Assembly (NCBI RefSeq): GCF_004145845.1
Contig: NZ_SELP01000007.1
Span: 124,001-188,000 of the forward strand
Origin: Loktanella sp. IMCC34160
GTDB lineage: Bacteria > Pseudomonadota > Alphaproteobacteria > Rhodobacterales > Rhodobacteraceae
Length of the DNA stretch: 64,000 bases
Reading direction: 5' to 3'
The notes under the pieces were generated by a model, which searched no databases, was not told where the DNA came from, and saw nothing but the letters and a program-made list of their open reading frames with translations. The position numbers and the translations under genes were made by a program. Positions 9,157 through 17,620 of this stretch are shown here, piece by piece. Within the stretch, counting starts at the first letter, position 1. The number at the start of each line of letters is the position of its first letter.

Positions 9157-9636
9157 ATGTCGAAGATCATCGAGATTGCCATCGACGACAGCAACCTGCC
9201 GCCGCCCACGCCCGAGATCGAGCAGGAGCGCAAGGTTGCCGTGTTCGATTTGCTGGAAGACAATAGCTTCACTCTGCCGGACACTGAGGGGAAGGGCATC
9301 CCGCCCGGTCCCTACAAGCTAAACCTTGCGATCCGCGACAGGCGACTGGTGTTTGACATCCGCACCGAGGCCGACGCCCCGGCAGGTGAATTTCATCTGT
9401 CGCTTGGGCCGTTCCGTCAGGTGGTGAAGGACTATTTCCAGATCTGCGAAAGCTATTTCGACGCTGTGAAAACCGCCGCCCCCAGCCAGATCGAAACGAT
9501 CGACATGGCCCGTCGGGGGATTCACAACGAAGGCGCCCGCGTCGTGCAGGAGCGGCTGGAAGGCAAGGCAGAGCTGGACACCGACACCGCCCGCCGCCTG
9601 TTCACCCTGATCTGCGTTCTGCACTGGGGAGGCTAA
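9157..9636 (+). CDS. UPF0262 family protein
   Basis: A 159-residue conserved protein found next to hisD in many Rhizobiales and Rhodobacterales. It is recognised by an N-terminal IEIAIDDSNLPPPTPEIEQE, then VFDLLEDNSF and FHLSLGPFRQVVKDYFQICE. Function is unknown; no catalytic motif or membrane span is visible. It begins 4 bp after the hisD stop and ends 3 bp before the next gene, so it is in the same operon. Confidence 0.85.
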   Translation: MSKIIEIAIDDSNLPPPTPEIEQERKVAVFDLLEDNSFTLPDTEGKGIPPGPYKLNLAIRDRRLVFDIRTEADAPAGEFHLSLGPFRQVVKDYFQICESYFDAVKTAAPSQIETIDMARRGIHNEGARVVQERLEGKAELDTDTARRLFTLICVLHWGG

Positions 9637-9639
9637 CCG

Positions 9640-10116
9640 GTGGGGGACGGGGACAAAACCTTTCCGCCTTTGCCCCAGTCGGTCCTGTTTTGCTGCGACC
9701 ATAATTCGGTTCGCTCGCCCATGGCCGAAGGCATCATGAAGAAACTCTACGGGCAGGAATGCTATATCCAGTCCGTCGGCGTGAAGAACGATCTGGAGAT
9801 CGACGGATTCGCTGTGACCGTCTGTCAGGAGCTTGGCGTGGAACTGTCCCGCCACCGGTCCCGGTCATTCGACGAGATGGAACAATGGGGCGACGACCTG
9901 TCGTCCTTCGATCTGGTCATCGCCTTGTCGCCCGCGAGCCAAAGAAGGGCGCTGGAGCTCACCCGGTTCTATCATCTGGACGTAGAGTACTGGCCAATCC
10001 TCGACCCCACCGGTCTGGGAGAAAGCCGGGAGGCGCGGTTGGACAGCTACCGCCAGACCCGGGATCAGATCATGGGCCGCCTGATCGAACGCTGGGGCCC
10101 CGCAAGAGAGAGTTGA
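9640..10116 (+). CDS. Low-molecular-weight protein tyrosine phosphatase/arsenate reductase-like protein
   Basis: A 158-residue member of the LMW-PTP fold. The phosphate-binding loop CX5R(S) is present as CDHNSVRS directly after the first beta-strand (SVLFCCDHNSVRSPMAEG). A C-terminal Asp in YWPILDPTG matches the general-acid DP of this family. The GTG start at 9640 lies 3 bp after the UPF0262 stop. The gene commonly follows hisD and UPF0262 in this lineage. Whether it dephosphorylates tyrosine or reduces arsenate is not decidable here. Confidence 0.8.
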   Translation: MGDGDKTFPPLPQSVLFCCDHNSVRSPMAEGIMKKLYGQECYIQSVGVKNDLEIDGFAVTVCQELGVELSRHRSRSFDEMEQWGDDLSSFDLVIALSPASQRRALELTRFYHLDVEYWPILDPTGLGESREARLDSYRQTRDQIMGRLIERWGPARES

Positions 10117-10123
10117 AACGACG

Positions 10124-10528
10124 ATGACCGACGCGCGCGCCACCCTGACCCGCTATTTCGAGGCCTTCAACGCGGGCGACACCGACGCCATGCTGGCCGA
10201 GCTGACCGAGGACGTCGCCCACCACGTCAACGAGGGAAAGATCAGGACCGGCAAGGATTTGTTCAGGGCCTTCTGCGATCACATGACCCGTTGCTACAAG
10301 GAGGAGCTGACGGACATGGTGATTTTCGCGAACGACGACGGCACCCGCGCGGCGGCCGAATTCATCGTCAACGGCACCTACCTGCAAACCGACGCGGGCC
10401 TGCCCGAGGCGCGGGGCCAGACCTACCGCCTGCCGGGCGGGTCGTTCATGGAACTGCGGGACGGAAAGATTTCGCGCGTGACCACCTATTACAACCTTGC
10501 CGATTGGGTGGCGCAGGTGGCGGCGTGA
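10124..10528 (+). CDS. NTF2-like/SnoaL-type protein (ketosteroid isomerase superfamily)
   Basis: A 134-residue cone-shaped alpha+beta barrel protein. The opening LTRYFEAFNAGDTDAMLAEL is the typical SnoaL first helix. It is followed by HHVNEGKIRTGKD and a late strand ELRDGKISRVTTYYNL, the usual carboxyl end of the fold. Such proteins can be isomerases, hydrolases or non-catalytic binders. The gene overlaps the next acetyltransferase by 4 bp (GTGA) and lies 7 bp after the phosphatase gene. Confidence 0.8.
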   Translation: MTDARATLTRYFEAFNAGDTDAMLAELTEDVAHHVNEGKIRTGKDLFRAFCDHMTRCYKEELTDMVIFANDDGTRAAAEFIVNGTYLQTDAGLPEARGQTYRLPGGSFMELRDGKISRVTTYYNLADWVAQVAA

Positions 10529-11112
10529 CGCTGGAGTTTCGCACCCTGACCGGCGCCGAGGTCGAGGCGGCGCTGGATGATCTTGCCCGCCTCCGGATCG
10601 AGGTGTTCCGGGCATGGCCCTATCTCTATGACGGCGATCTGGCCTATGAGCGGCAATATATGTCCAGCTATCGCGACAACCCGCGCGCGGTGCTGGTTGC
10701 CGCCTTTGACGGGGACCGGATCGTTGGCGCCTCGACCGGGACGCCGCTTCTTGGCCATGACGACCAGTTCGCCAAGGCCTTTGCCGAGGTCGATATCCCC
10801 ATGGCCGACGTGTTCTATTGCGCCGAATCCGTGCTTTTGCCCGAATATCGGGGGCAGGGGGCGGGCCATGTTTTCTTTGACATGCGAGAGGCGCATGCGC
10901 GGTCTCTTGGGTACCTTTATTCCGCGTTCTGCGGGGTGATCCGCCCCGAAGACCACCCCGACCGGCCCGAGGCCTATGTCCCGCTGGACGGATTTTGGCG
11001 CAAGCGCGGCTATCGCAAACTGGACGGGGCCATCGCCATTTTCCGCTGGAAAGATCATGGTCAGCCCAGTGAATCCCCGAAACCCCTGCAATTCTGGATC
11101 AAGCCACTATGA
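10525..11112 (+). CDS. GNAT family N-acetyltransferase
   Basis: A 195-residue acetyltransferase. The start is taken as GTG 10525, overlapping the upstream stop, because the protein resemblance (LEFRTLTGAEVEAALDDLA) begins there. The acetyl-CoA site is visible as ESVLLPEYRGQGAGHVFFD, with RGQGAG the pyrophosphate loop, after strands around VLVAAFDGDRIVGASTGTP. The acceptor is unknown. It overlaps the following nitrilase-family gene by 4 bp (ATGA). The trio seems to be a coupled insertion into the conserved hisD-infA neighbourhood. Confidence 0.8.
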   Translation: MTLEFRTLTGAEVEAALDDLARLRIEVFRAWPYLYDGDLAYERQYMSSYRDNPRAVLVAAFDGDRIVGASTGTPLLGHDDQFAKAFAEVDIPMADVFYCAESVLLPEYRGQGAGHVFFDMREAHARSLGYLYSAFCGVIRPEDHPDRPEAYVPLDGFWRKRGYRKLDGAIAIFRWKDHGQPSESPKPLQFWIKPL

Positions 11113-11993
11113 AAATCGCCGCCTGCGCCTATCGTCCCGAATGGCACCCGACGCCCGCCGCGCTTGAGGCGAAGCTGGCGGCCTGGGTGGCCGATGCGGC
11201 GGGGCAGGGGGCCGATCTGTTGGTCTTTCCCGAATACGCGGGTGGAGAGGCGGCGCTGATCGGCACGCCGGAGGGAGAGCCGGACCCCGCAACCTGGGCC
11301 GACCGCATGGCCGACCGGGCCGAGGACTGGGCCGCCTTGCACCAGCGGCTGGCACGGGACAACGGCGTCTGGATCCTTGCCGGGTCGCTTTGCGCCCATG
11401 ACGCGGTGGGCCGAACGGTGAACCGCGCCTATCTATTCGGGCCGCAGGGACAGCTGGACTGGCAGGACAAGCTGATCCTCACCCCCTACGAGCGGCACGA
11501 GATGCAAATCTCACCGGGGCACGAGATTCGGCTGTTCAACACCGCGCTGGGCCGGATCGGGGTGCTGATCTGCTATGACAGCGAATTCCCGCTTCAGGCC
11601 CGCGCATTGGTCGAGGCCGGGGCGGATATGATCCTTGTCCCATCCGCCACGGATTTTCCCGCCGGGCAGACCCGCGTCCGCCAATCCTGTCGTGCCCGCG
11701 CCATCGAAGGGCAATGCCTGATCGTGCAGGCCCCGGTCTTGGGTGGGGTCGCGGGATGTGACGTTTTGGACAGCGGCACGGGCCGCGTCGGGTTCTTCTG
11801 CCCGCCCGATTTTGGCCTGCCGTCCGACGGGATCATCGCCCAGGGCGACACCGATGCCCCCGGCTGGGTCATCGCCGATGTGGACCCCGCAGCCATCGCC
11901 GCCCCGCGTCAGACCGGGCAGGTTGGCAATTTCGCCCATTGGACGGAACAGGATGGGCGGGTCGAAACGGTCACAATCCGGTCGTTGCGCTGA
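11109..11993 (+). CDS. Carbon-nitrogen hydrolase (nitrilase superfamily)
   Basis: A 294-residue amidase/carbamylase-type enzyme. The Glu-Lys-Cys triad is visible: Glu42 in VFPEYAGGEA, Lys in QDKLILTPYE, and Cys in VLICYDSEFPLQARALV. The context RGADMILVPSATDF-like after the Cys is typical. It probably hydrolyses a small amide or N-carbamoyl compound, or the omega-amide of alpha-ketoglutaramate-like acids. No signal peptide is present. Coupled by overlap to the upstream acetyltransferase gene. Confidence 0.87.
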   Translation: MKIAACAYRPEWHPTPAALEAKLAAWVADAAGQGADLLVFPEYAGGEAALIGTPEGEPDPATWADRMADRAEDWAALHQRLARDNGVWILAGSLCAHDAVGRTVNRAYLFGPQGQLDWQDKLILTPYERHEMQISPGHEIRLFNTALGRIGVLICYDSEFPLQARALVEAGADMILVPSATDFPAGQTRVRQSCRARAIEGQCLIVQAPVLGGVAGCDVLDSGTGRVGFFCPPDFGLPSDGIIAQGDTDAPGWVIADVDPAAIAAPRQTGQVGNFAHWTEQDGRVETVTIRSLR

Positions 11994-12076
11994 TTGCCCC
12001 TTGAAAATCGGCGGTTTCGGGCGCATTTAAGCGCCGGTCGCGCATTCGGGCGCGAAGAACCAATTCAGGAGATCAC

Positions 12077-12295
12077 ATGGCCAAGGAAGAACTGCTCGAA
12101 TTCCCCGGTGTCGTGAAGGAACTCCTGCCGAACGCGACATTCCTGGTCGAGCTGGAAAACGGCCATACGATCATCGCGCATACGGCAGGCAAGATGCGCA
12201 AGAACCGCATCCGGGTTCTGGCAGGCGACAAGGTGCAGGTCGAAATGACCCCCTATGACCTGACCAAGGGGCGGATCAACTATCGCTTCAAGTAG
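12077..12295 (+). CDS. infA: Translation initiation factor IF-1
   Basis: A 72-residue OB-fold protein that binds the 30S A-site with IF-2 and IF-3. The sequence [20 protein letters not shown], then [20 protein letters not shown] and the C-terminal [13 protein letters not shown], is diagnostic. ATG 12077 is preceded by AGGAGA. A 9-bp hairpin follows the stop. Confidence 0.98.
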   Translation: MAKEELLEFPGVVKELLPNATFLVELENGHTIIAHTAGKMRKNRIRVLAGDKVQVEMTPYDLTKGRINYRFK

Positions 12296-12315
12296 GGCGA
12301 AACGGCGTTTCGCCC
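12295..12315 (+). terminator. Hairpin after infA
   Basis: Perfect 9-bp inverted repeat GGGCGAAAC / GTTTCGCCC with a 3-nt loop, starting at the last base of the infA stop codon. There is no T-run after it, so it may be an attenuating or mRNA 3'-end structure and not a strong intrinsic terminator. Confidence 0.5.
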
Positions 12316-12380
12316 CGCGCGGGTAAACGGTTTGCACGGCAAGCCGTGGCCGTCGCCCGGTGGCATTTCTGGGTGAGGAC

Positions 12381-12974
12381 ATGACCGCAGCATCCCCGAA
12401 ACTGATCCTCGGCTCCGGTTCGCCCCGGCGGCTGGAGTTGTTGGCGCAGATCGGGCTGCGCCCCGATGCGGTGCGCGCACCCGACATCGACGAAACCCCG
12501 CAAAAGGGCGAACTGCCCCGCGACTACGTCAAACGTATGGCTCGCGAAAAGGCCGAGGCTGTACCGGCAGAGGTGGGCGAGGTCGTGCTTTGCGCCGATA
12601 CCACTGTCGCGCTGGGTCGCCGGATCCTGGGCAAGCCCGAGGACGCAGGCGAAGCCGCTGAATTCCTTTACAAACTCTCCGGCCGCCGCCACCGGGTCAT
12701 CACCGCCATCGCGGCAAAGCGGGATGGGGTGATCAAGGTCCGGGACGTGTTGACCATTGTGCAGATGAAGCGGCTGTCGGACACCGAGGTGAACGCATAT
12801 CTCGCCACCGGGGACTGGGACGGCAAGGCCGGCGCTTATGCCATCCAGGGGCCCGCCGGGGCTTTCATTCCGTGGATCAACGGATCGTTCACCGGTGTCG
12901 TGGGCCTGCCCCTGACCGAAACCGCGGGGTTATTGCAGGCGATGGGATACCCAGTTCACGGAGGCGCGGCATGA
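12381..12974 (+). CDS. maf: Maf family nucleoside triphosphate pyrophosphatase
   Basis: Hydrolyses non-canonical or methylated nucleoside triphosphates (dTTP/UTP or m7GTP type) to monophosphates, and is linked to control of septation. A 197-residue protein with the N-terminal [19 protein letters not shown] (SxSPRR signature). The catalytic Asp lies in [11 protein letters not shown], and further conserved regions are [12 protein letters not shown] and [12 protein letters not shown]. The start is ATG 12381. It overlaps the RNase gene by 4 bp (ATGA). Confidence 0.93.
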   Translation: MTAASPKLILGSGSPRRLELLAQIGLRPDAVRAPDIDETPQKGELPRDYVKRMAREKAEAVPAEVGEVVLCADTTVALGRRILGKPEDAGEAAEFLYKLSGRRHRVITAIAAKRDGVIKVRDVLTIVQMKRLSDTEVNAYLATGDWDGKAGAYAIQGPAGAFIPWINGSFTGVVGLPLTETAGLLQAMGYPVHGGAA

Positions 12975-14011
12975 AGGGCCGGACAATCATTCTCGACCAC
13001 ATTGGCGGGCGCGAAGCCGCCGCGCGCATGGTCGACGGGCGGCTTGACGATCTTCTGATCGACGATGACAGCCAGCCGCGCCCCGGTGCGATCTTCCGGG
13101 CGATCTGTGACCGGCCTCTCAAGGGGCAGGGCGGCATGATGGTGCGCCTGCCCGACGGGCAGACCGGCTTTCTGCGGCAGGGCAAGGGGCTGCGCCCCGG
13201 CCAGCCGATCCTGACGCAGGTCACCGGCTATGCCGAGGATGGCAAGGCCGTGCCCCTGACCAACCGGATCCTGTTCAAAAGCCGCTATGCCATCGTCACC
13301 CCCGGCGCGCCGGGCATCAACCTGTCGCGGCAGGTCGAGGACGAGGAAGAACGCGCCCGCATCCTTGCCATCGGCCATGCCGAGATGGAGGGGGCGGAGC
13401 ACGGGCTGATTCTGCGGTCATCCTGTGACGGGGCCGGGGAAGAGGAGATTGCCGAGGACATCGCCGCCATGCTGGCGCTGGCCGAGGCGGTGACAGGCGA
13501 TGCCGAGGGCACGGACCCCGAGGCGCTGACCGATGGGGACGGGCCCCATGTTCTGGCCTGGCGCGATTGGACCGACCGGGCCGAGGTCGTCACCAAACCG
13601 GGCGGATTTGCCCAGCTGGGCGTTCTGGATGAAATCGACGGAATCGGCCGGGCCGAGGTGCCGATCGGCGAGGGAACAATGGTGGTCGAGGCGACCCGCG
13701 CATTGGTCGCGGTCGACGTGAACACCGGCGGCGATACATCCCCGGCCGCGGCGCTCAAGGCTAACCTTGCCGCCGCCCGGGCCCTGCCACGCGCGCTGCG
13801 TCTGCGTGGGCTGGGCGGACAGATCGTGGTGGATTTCGCGCCCATGTCCAAGGCGCACCGGCGGCAGGTGGAACAATCGCTGCGCGCCGCCTTCAAATCC
13901 GACGGGATCGAGACCTCTCTGGTCGGCTGGACCACCATGGGCCTGTTCGAAATGCAGCGCAAACGGGAACGGCTGCCGATGCGGTCCCTGCTGGCCACGG
14001 TGCAGGAATGA
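12971..14011 (+). CDS. Ribonuclease E/G family protein
   Basis: A short, 346-residue RNase E/G-type endoribonuclease lacking the long scaffold extensions of classical RNase E. An S1-like RNA-binding region lies near residues 30-110. The catalytic DNase I-like region contains [20 protein letters not shown], with the metal-binding Asp of DVNTG, and a second Asp in [11 protein letters not shown]. The C-terminal [11 protein letters not shown] is typical. It overlaps maf and yacG by 4 bp at each end, so the three genes are translationally coupled. Probable role: rRNA or mRNA processing. Confidence 0.88.
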   Translation: MKGRTIILDHIGGREAAARMVDGRLDDLLIDDDSQPRPGAIFRAICDRPLKGQGGMMVRLPDGQTGFLRQGKGLRPGQPILTQVTGYAEDGKAVPLTNRILFKSRYAIVTPGAPGINLSRQVEDEEERARILAIGHAEMEGAEHGLILRSSCDGAGEEEIAEDIAAMLALAEAVTGDAEGTDPEALTDGDGPHVLAWRDWTDRAEVVTKPGGFAQLGVLDEIDGIGRAEVPIGEGTMVVEATRALVAVDVNTGGDTSPAAALKANLAAARALPRALRLRGLGGQIVVDFAPMSKAHRRQVEQSLRAAFKSDGIETSLVGWTTMGLFEMQRKRERLPMRSLLATVQE

Positions 14012-14190
14012 CCTGCCCGATCTGCGGCAAACAGACCGACCCAAAGGCGCGTCCCTTCTGCTCGAAACGCTGCGCCGACATCGACCTGGGCAAGTGGCTG
14101 TCAGGCAGTTACGCGATCCCCTCCGAGGACCCGGAAGAGGCCGAAGAGGCGCTTCGGGAGATGGAAGGACAGCTTCGCAAACCGCATTGA
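14008..14190 (+). CDS. yacG: DNA gyrase inhibitor YacG, zinc-binding
   Basis: A 60-residue zinc-ribbon protein that binds GyrB and inhibits gyrase in characterised homologues. The four zinc-binding Cys are visible as CPICGK (CxxC) and FCSKRCADID (CxxxC), followed by LGKWLSGSYAIP and an acidic tail. It overlaps the RNase gene by 4 bp and is followed by tRNA-Phe 92 bp downstream. Confidence 0.92.
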   Translation: MTCPICGKQTDPKARPFCSKRCADIDLGKWLSGSYAIPSEDPEEAEEALREMEGQLRKPH

Positions 14191-14282
14191 AATTTTTGCG
14201 ACAAAAGCCTCTGGACACCCACCCAAAGCGCGTCTAGAAGGCACCCACCCAAGCGATTGACAAGACAGTCAACGCATCCCGT

Positions 14283-14357
14283 GCCCGGGTAGCTCAGGGG
14301 TAGAGCAGTGGATTGAAAATCCTCGTGTCGGTGGTTCGATTCCGCCCCCGGGCACCA
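14283..14357 (+). tRNA. tRNA-Phe (anticodon GAA), island insertion site
   Basis: Complete cloverleaf: acceptor GCCCGGG/CCCGGGC, D-arm AGCTCAGGGGTAGAGC, anticodon arm GGATTGAAAATCC with GAA at 14315-14317, T-arm GGTTCGATTCC, and encoded CCA. The 3' part from 14309 onward is duplicated at 32012-32061, so the integrated element regenerates an intact tRNA here. Confidence 0.97.
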
Positions 14358-14358
14358 C
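14309..14358 (+). repeat. attL, 50-bp direct repeat (tRNA-Phe 3' part)
   Basis: Runs from TGGATTGAAAATCC in the anticodon arm to the C after the encoded CCA. It is identical over all 50 bases to 32012-32061, with mismatching bases on both sides (G/A before, G/T after), which defines the repeat ends. Confidence 0.95.
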
Positions 14359-14608
14359 GAATATCCTGTTAGATCAACACCTTACGAGAAGTTTAGCTTC
14401 GCGGGAAAATTTCGCGTCACGAGAAAAAGCCAACGTTTTTGGGGGGGGGTTCCGATCTTTTGGCACATCAAGGGGTGACGTAGGGGTGACTCAGTTTAGT
14501 CAGATTTGACCTTCTGGAAATGGGGTGATGTGACGATTCGTAGATCGAAACAATATGGCACATGCGCATCGATGTCCGCAGGCCTGTCACGATACCGCAG
14601 GACACCAG
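14359..14608. other. Left-end noncoding region of the island
   Basis: No gene recognised. It contains the putative integrase arm repeats and a 9-G run at 14441-14449 directly after a T5 tract, which is a possible slippage or sequencing-error site. It also holds two copies of ACGAGAA about 35 bp apart. The antitoxin gene ends at 14609 reading toward this region. Confidence 0.5.
14471..14490 (+). repeat. Putative integrase arm site, left
   Basis: Two tandem copies of AGGGGTGAC-type sequence (AGGGGTGACGTAGGGGTGAC) 113 bp inside attL. Eighteen of the 20 bases recur at 31928-31947, 65 bp inside attR, in the same orientation. Paired short repeats near both att cores are typical arm-type integrase sites. 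A third related GGGGTGATGTGAC occurs at 14522-14534. Confidence 0.45.
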
Positions 14609-15253
14609 TCAAACCGGGCTGAGCATATCCGCGAACTTCTCGAAGTTCTCCGCTGCCTCTCGGAGTTTTGAGCGGTTGAGAAGACTCAAATACTCTGCAA
14701 ACGCGCGGGCTTGGCAGTTCACTTGTTTGGCTGGGTTGAATTCAATGTCGGTGAAAGCTTCATAGTGAACATTGCGGCTGATCCAGTCGGCATGTTCGAC
14801 AAGGGCCCGGATGTACAGCCAGTCATAGAATGCGCTCTTTGGGGATAGCGGGAAGCGTCTACCATCAAGTTCAAAACGGATGAGTTTGCCTTTGTCTTGA
14901 TCCCGGATGAAGCGCTTGGCTTCGCGTGGCGTCATGTCAAAAACCTGAGGGAACGGCCCGCCTTTCTCAAAAACTTTTGATCCCTGATACACGCTTTCCA
15001 GCGGGCGCTTTCCAACTTCGATGGGGACTTTCAAGCTGAACGCGCTAAGGCGTCTTCCAAGTTCGTCAGCCGACTTGGAAGATATTTCTAGGATGTTCTC
15101 GACTCCGTGGCGATGCGCTGCATTGTGCAGAGCTACAATGTTCTTCTTCTTCTGAACCTCAGCAAAACCCGAAGCCCACGGGAACTCGAAGGCTCGTTCT
15201 AAGACGAGATTGCGGCCTTCGAACACCGGGAGAAAGACGGGTCGGCTTGCCAC
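14609..15253 (-). CDS. NADAR-family antitoxin associated with DarT1
   Basis: A 214-residue protein matching the DarT1-associated NADAR antitoxin family. Visible family features are WASGFAEVQKKKNIVALHNAA, ILEISSKS, the segment PLESVYQGSKVFEKGGPF, and the C-terminal FYDWLYIRAL and YEAFTDIEFNPAKQVNCQAR. In characterised systems the NADAR protein removes ADP-ribose from modified guanine bases and so neutralises the DarT1 toxin. It starts with GTG at 15251-15253, overlapping the DarT stop by one base (TAGTG). Antitoxin synthesis is thus coupled to toxin translation. Confidence 0.8.
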   Translation of the reverse strand: MASRPVFLPVFEGRNLVLERAFEFPWASGFAEVQKKKNIVALHNAAHRHGVENILEISSKSADELGRRLSAFSLKVPIEVGKRPLESVYQGSKVFEKGGPFPQVFDMTPREAKRFIRDQDKGKLIRFELDGRRFPLSPKSAFYDWLYIRALVEHADWISRNVHYEAFTDIEFNPAKQVNCQARAFAEYLSLLNRSKLREAAENFEKFADMLSPV

Positions 15254-15783
15254 TACACAATTCCCGCTATCATTGCGCGCTCCACACCGTTAGGTACCAA
15301 TATTTCCATTTTCTCTGCCGCTCGGAGGCGAGCATTGACAGCCGGATCGGACCAGTCGGTTCGAGAGTAGATAACTTCAATGTCAATTTGCGCCAATGCC
15401 TCATTCAGTGGAAGGATTACGGTATCATTGGCGTTCGCGACACCAAAGGCAATTCTTACACCCGGCACCAGAAGCACTTCCGGGTTGATGGCCAAATACC
15501 GGGGGCTTGGTAGCCTCCCCTCATTGTGGGCAACGAACTTCATGGGGTGGTTGGACGTGAAGCAAAGGCTAACATAGGGGTCAATGCCCCTTACAGTGTC
15601 CTGAGTGTGGCTCCAATCATTGCCACCTGTGGTGGTTGGCCACCATCCTTCTACGCGCATGCGCTCTTTCGACACTAACCCAAGGCGGTTGATGCTATCG
15701 AAGTTGCTTTCGTCAGAGAAGTGATACAGATAACGGTGTTGCGGGCTCCGTTTAATATGGGCGATGAATTCTTCGATCGTCAT
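15253..15783 (-). CDS. darT: DarT-family DNA ADP-ribosyltransferase toxin
   Basis: A 176-residue NAD-dependent toxin that ADP-ribosylates single-stranded DNA and blocks replication; DarTG modules act as abortive anti-phage defence. The NAD-binding start of the fold is LYHFSDESNFDSINRLGL (His21). A central CFTSNHPMKFV and the catalytic Glu160 in KMEILVPNGV near the C-terminus match the family (E-x-L-V-P). Length is on the short side, close to DarT1-type toxins. It is upstream of and overlaps a NADAR antitoxin, which argues for the guanine-specific DarT1 branch and not the thymine-specific DarT2 branch; that assignment is inference. Confidence 0.8.
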   Translation of the reverse strand: MTIEEFIAHIKRSPQHRYLYHFSDESNFDSINRLGLVSKERMRVEGWWPTTTGGNDWSHTQDTVRGIDPYVSLCFTSNHPMKFVAHNEGRLPSPRYLAINPEVLLVPGVRIAFGVANANDTVILPLNEALAQIDIEVIYSRTDWSDPAVNARLRAAEKMEILVPNGVERAMIAGIV

Positions 15784-15873
15784 CTGACTGCCTTTCTTAA
15801 TTATATTGCAGCTTTTCTATTTTTGAAATGCGGCCAAGAAGTATCCCGGCGTGTCCGCGACAATTCCTTCGAA

Positions 15874-17520
15874 CTATGCTGATGGTGTTGGGATGAAGCG
15901 CAAACAAACGTCAAACGACATGCCTTTCAGCATACGTGCTTCGTCACGCAACGTAATCCGGCTAAAAAACGGGATCATAAACTCACCGTTTTTTCGCGGT
16001 GCGTCAACGATGTGAAACTCTACCGTCCATCCATCCATCGAGTCGCCCAAGGCGTCTTCTAATGCTTTCGCCGTAGCGGCGTCGGTCAAATCTCCCACTT
16101 TCTTCACCAAAGCATCCCGTGCTTCCGGAATCGTCTTGAGGATGCGCGCTGAATTGCTGCCCTGTTTGAAAAAGTGGCTCAACACACTCGACTGACGGGA
16201 ACTCTTCTTCACGTGGATCAGGCGTTTGTTTGCAATGTCCAGAAGGTCGCACGCCTCAAACTTGCCATGCGGGGATGCAGGCACCATCAGCATTTCCTGA
16301 TCCAAACAAACCTGACCATATTTCACAGCGCAACGTTGGTTGTAGCTCAACTCGCTTTCGAAACCTGTCTTCTTCCCGTCCTCAGAAACCTTTTTCACAA
16401 TCATCAAAGGCGGTGTTGCCCAATCCTGCTTGAGCGCACCAAATGCAGCATCGATGTCAGTCTTGAACTGTTGATCCAGCCGAAACCAATCACCCTCGCT
16501 GATCGCGTACAGGCCGCCGTTATGAACAACCGATCCCACCAACGCCTTCTTAATACTCCACCGCTTCTTTACCGCTGAATCATTATTGAACTCGGCGAAT
16601 ACGCCATGCTTGCGGGCAATCGTTTCCACATCCAGATCACCGATCTTCTCGCCAAGGGCATTCCGATAGTGCGACATCAGAAGATCGGGAAAGCGGTCCC
16701 TCAGTCCCGGTCCCTTTAACCCGTAGTAAACGACATCTTCTTCGGACCAGCCCGGCATGGAAAGCTCGAAGTTGTCTGCCCCGTCGCTAATGATCTCGAC
16801 GGCCTTTGCATCGAGTTCAGCAAGCACAACACGATCAAGAATGGGCCGAACCTTGTCGATGATATAGAAACCGCTCGACTGATAGTCCGTCGACTGGGAT
16901 CGGGTCAGCGCTTCTTCCGCGACCTCGGGAAGCTCCGCAAGCGTCATTTCCCGGGTGATCTTTAGTGCAGTCGCACCAGAGACACTGTTGGCGAAGTCAT
17001 CGTCTTCAATACGACCGGAAATGCGCCTTACGAGATCAAGAGCTTCATCTATTCCGAAAGCTTGAAGGTCTCTCTGAAATGCCGACTGGGAAACGCCTTT
17101 TATCGCTTCGCCAAGATTGCTCCTGTCAATTCTTCGAACCTTACTGTCGTCGAGTGAATTGATCGCGACACGCAAGCCGAAATCAGACTCAATTTTTGTG
17201 TCGTCGATATACTGCCACCCATGTGCGAAAGTGGTTACAAAGACCCGGTCCACGTGCCTAAAGACAACGACAGCGCATGACGACTTGTTTTTAATAGCCG
17301 GGATACCATCGAAAACCCCGGTGACGTCTGAAAACCAAGTTGGATGTTTCGGCACATTCTCAAACACAAAAACGGACGCAGCTTCCCCTAGATCATCAGT
17401 GTCCGAAAGAGTTACATCACCCGCCTTAATTCTGTCCTTGGCCGTCTCAGTGAAAACATCCTCAAAATCGGTTACGTCTTCTTTCGCAAGGTAAAGTGAA
17501 TACGTCTTCGATTTGCCCAA
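15874..17520 (-). CDS. DUF6119 family protein (TIGR04141, sporadically distributed)
   Basis: About 548 residues. Family recognition rests on KTYSLYLAKEDVTDFEDVF at the start, SSCAVVVFRHVDRVFVTTFAHG, the signature SDFGLRVAINSLDDSKVRRI, and the late EACDLLDIANKRLIHVKK followed by SVLSHFFKQG. The Glu/Asp...HxKK arrangement resembles a PD-(D/E)xK nuclease core, which is my inference. The family is scattered across bacteria and often near defence genes; its function is not settled. I favour the TTG at 17518-17520 because AAGGA lies 7 bp before it; a TTG at 17538 is possible. It is preceded by an XRE gene on the same strand, likely its regulator. Confidence 0.8.
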   Translation of the reverse strand: MGKSKTYSLYLAKEDVTDFEDVFTETAKDRIKAGDVTLSDTDDLGEAASVFVFENVPKHPTWFSDVTGVFDGIPAIKNKSSCAVVVFRHVDRVFVTTFAHGWQYIDDTKIESDFGLRVAINSLDDSKVRRIDRSNLGEAIKGVSQSAFQRDLQAFGIDEALDLVRRISGRIEDDDFANSVSGATALKITREMTLAELPEVAEEALTRSQSTDYQSSGFYIIDKVRPILDRVVLAELDAKAVEIISDGADNFELSMPGWSEEDVVYYGLKGPGLRDRFPDLLMSHYRNALGEKIGDLDVETIARKHGVFAEFNNDSAVKKRWSIKKALVGSVVHNGGLYAISEGDWFRLDQQFKTDIDAAFGALKQDWATPPLMIVKKVSEDGKKTGFESELSYNQRCAVKYGQVCLDQEMLMVPASPHGKFEACDLLDIANKRLIHVKKSSRQSSVLSHFFKQGSNSARILKTIPEARDALVKKVGDLTDAATAKALEDALGDSMDGWTVEFHIVDAPRKNGEFMIPFFSRITLRDEARMLKGMSFDVCLRFIPTPSA

Positions 17521-17620
17521 CCGGGAATCCTTTTCCAAAAAGAGTCGCGCTAAAATTGAGTATCCATGGCTCCTGTTCTCCCGTCAAGAAATGCTCGGCT
17601 TCGTTTCCACCGGAAGGCAG

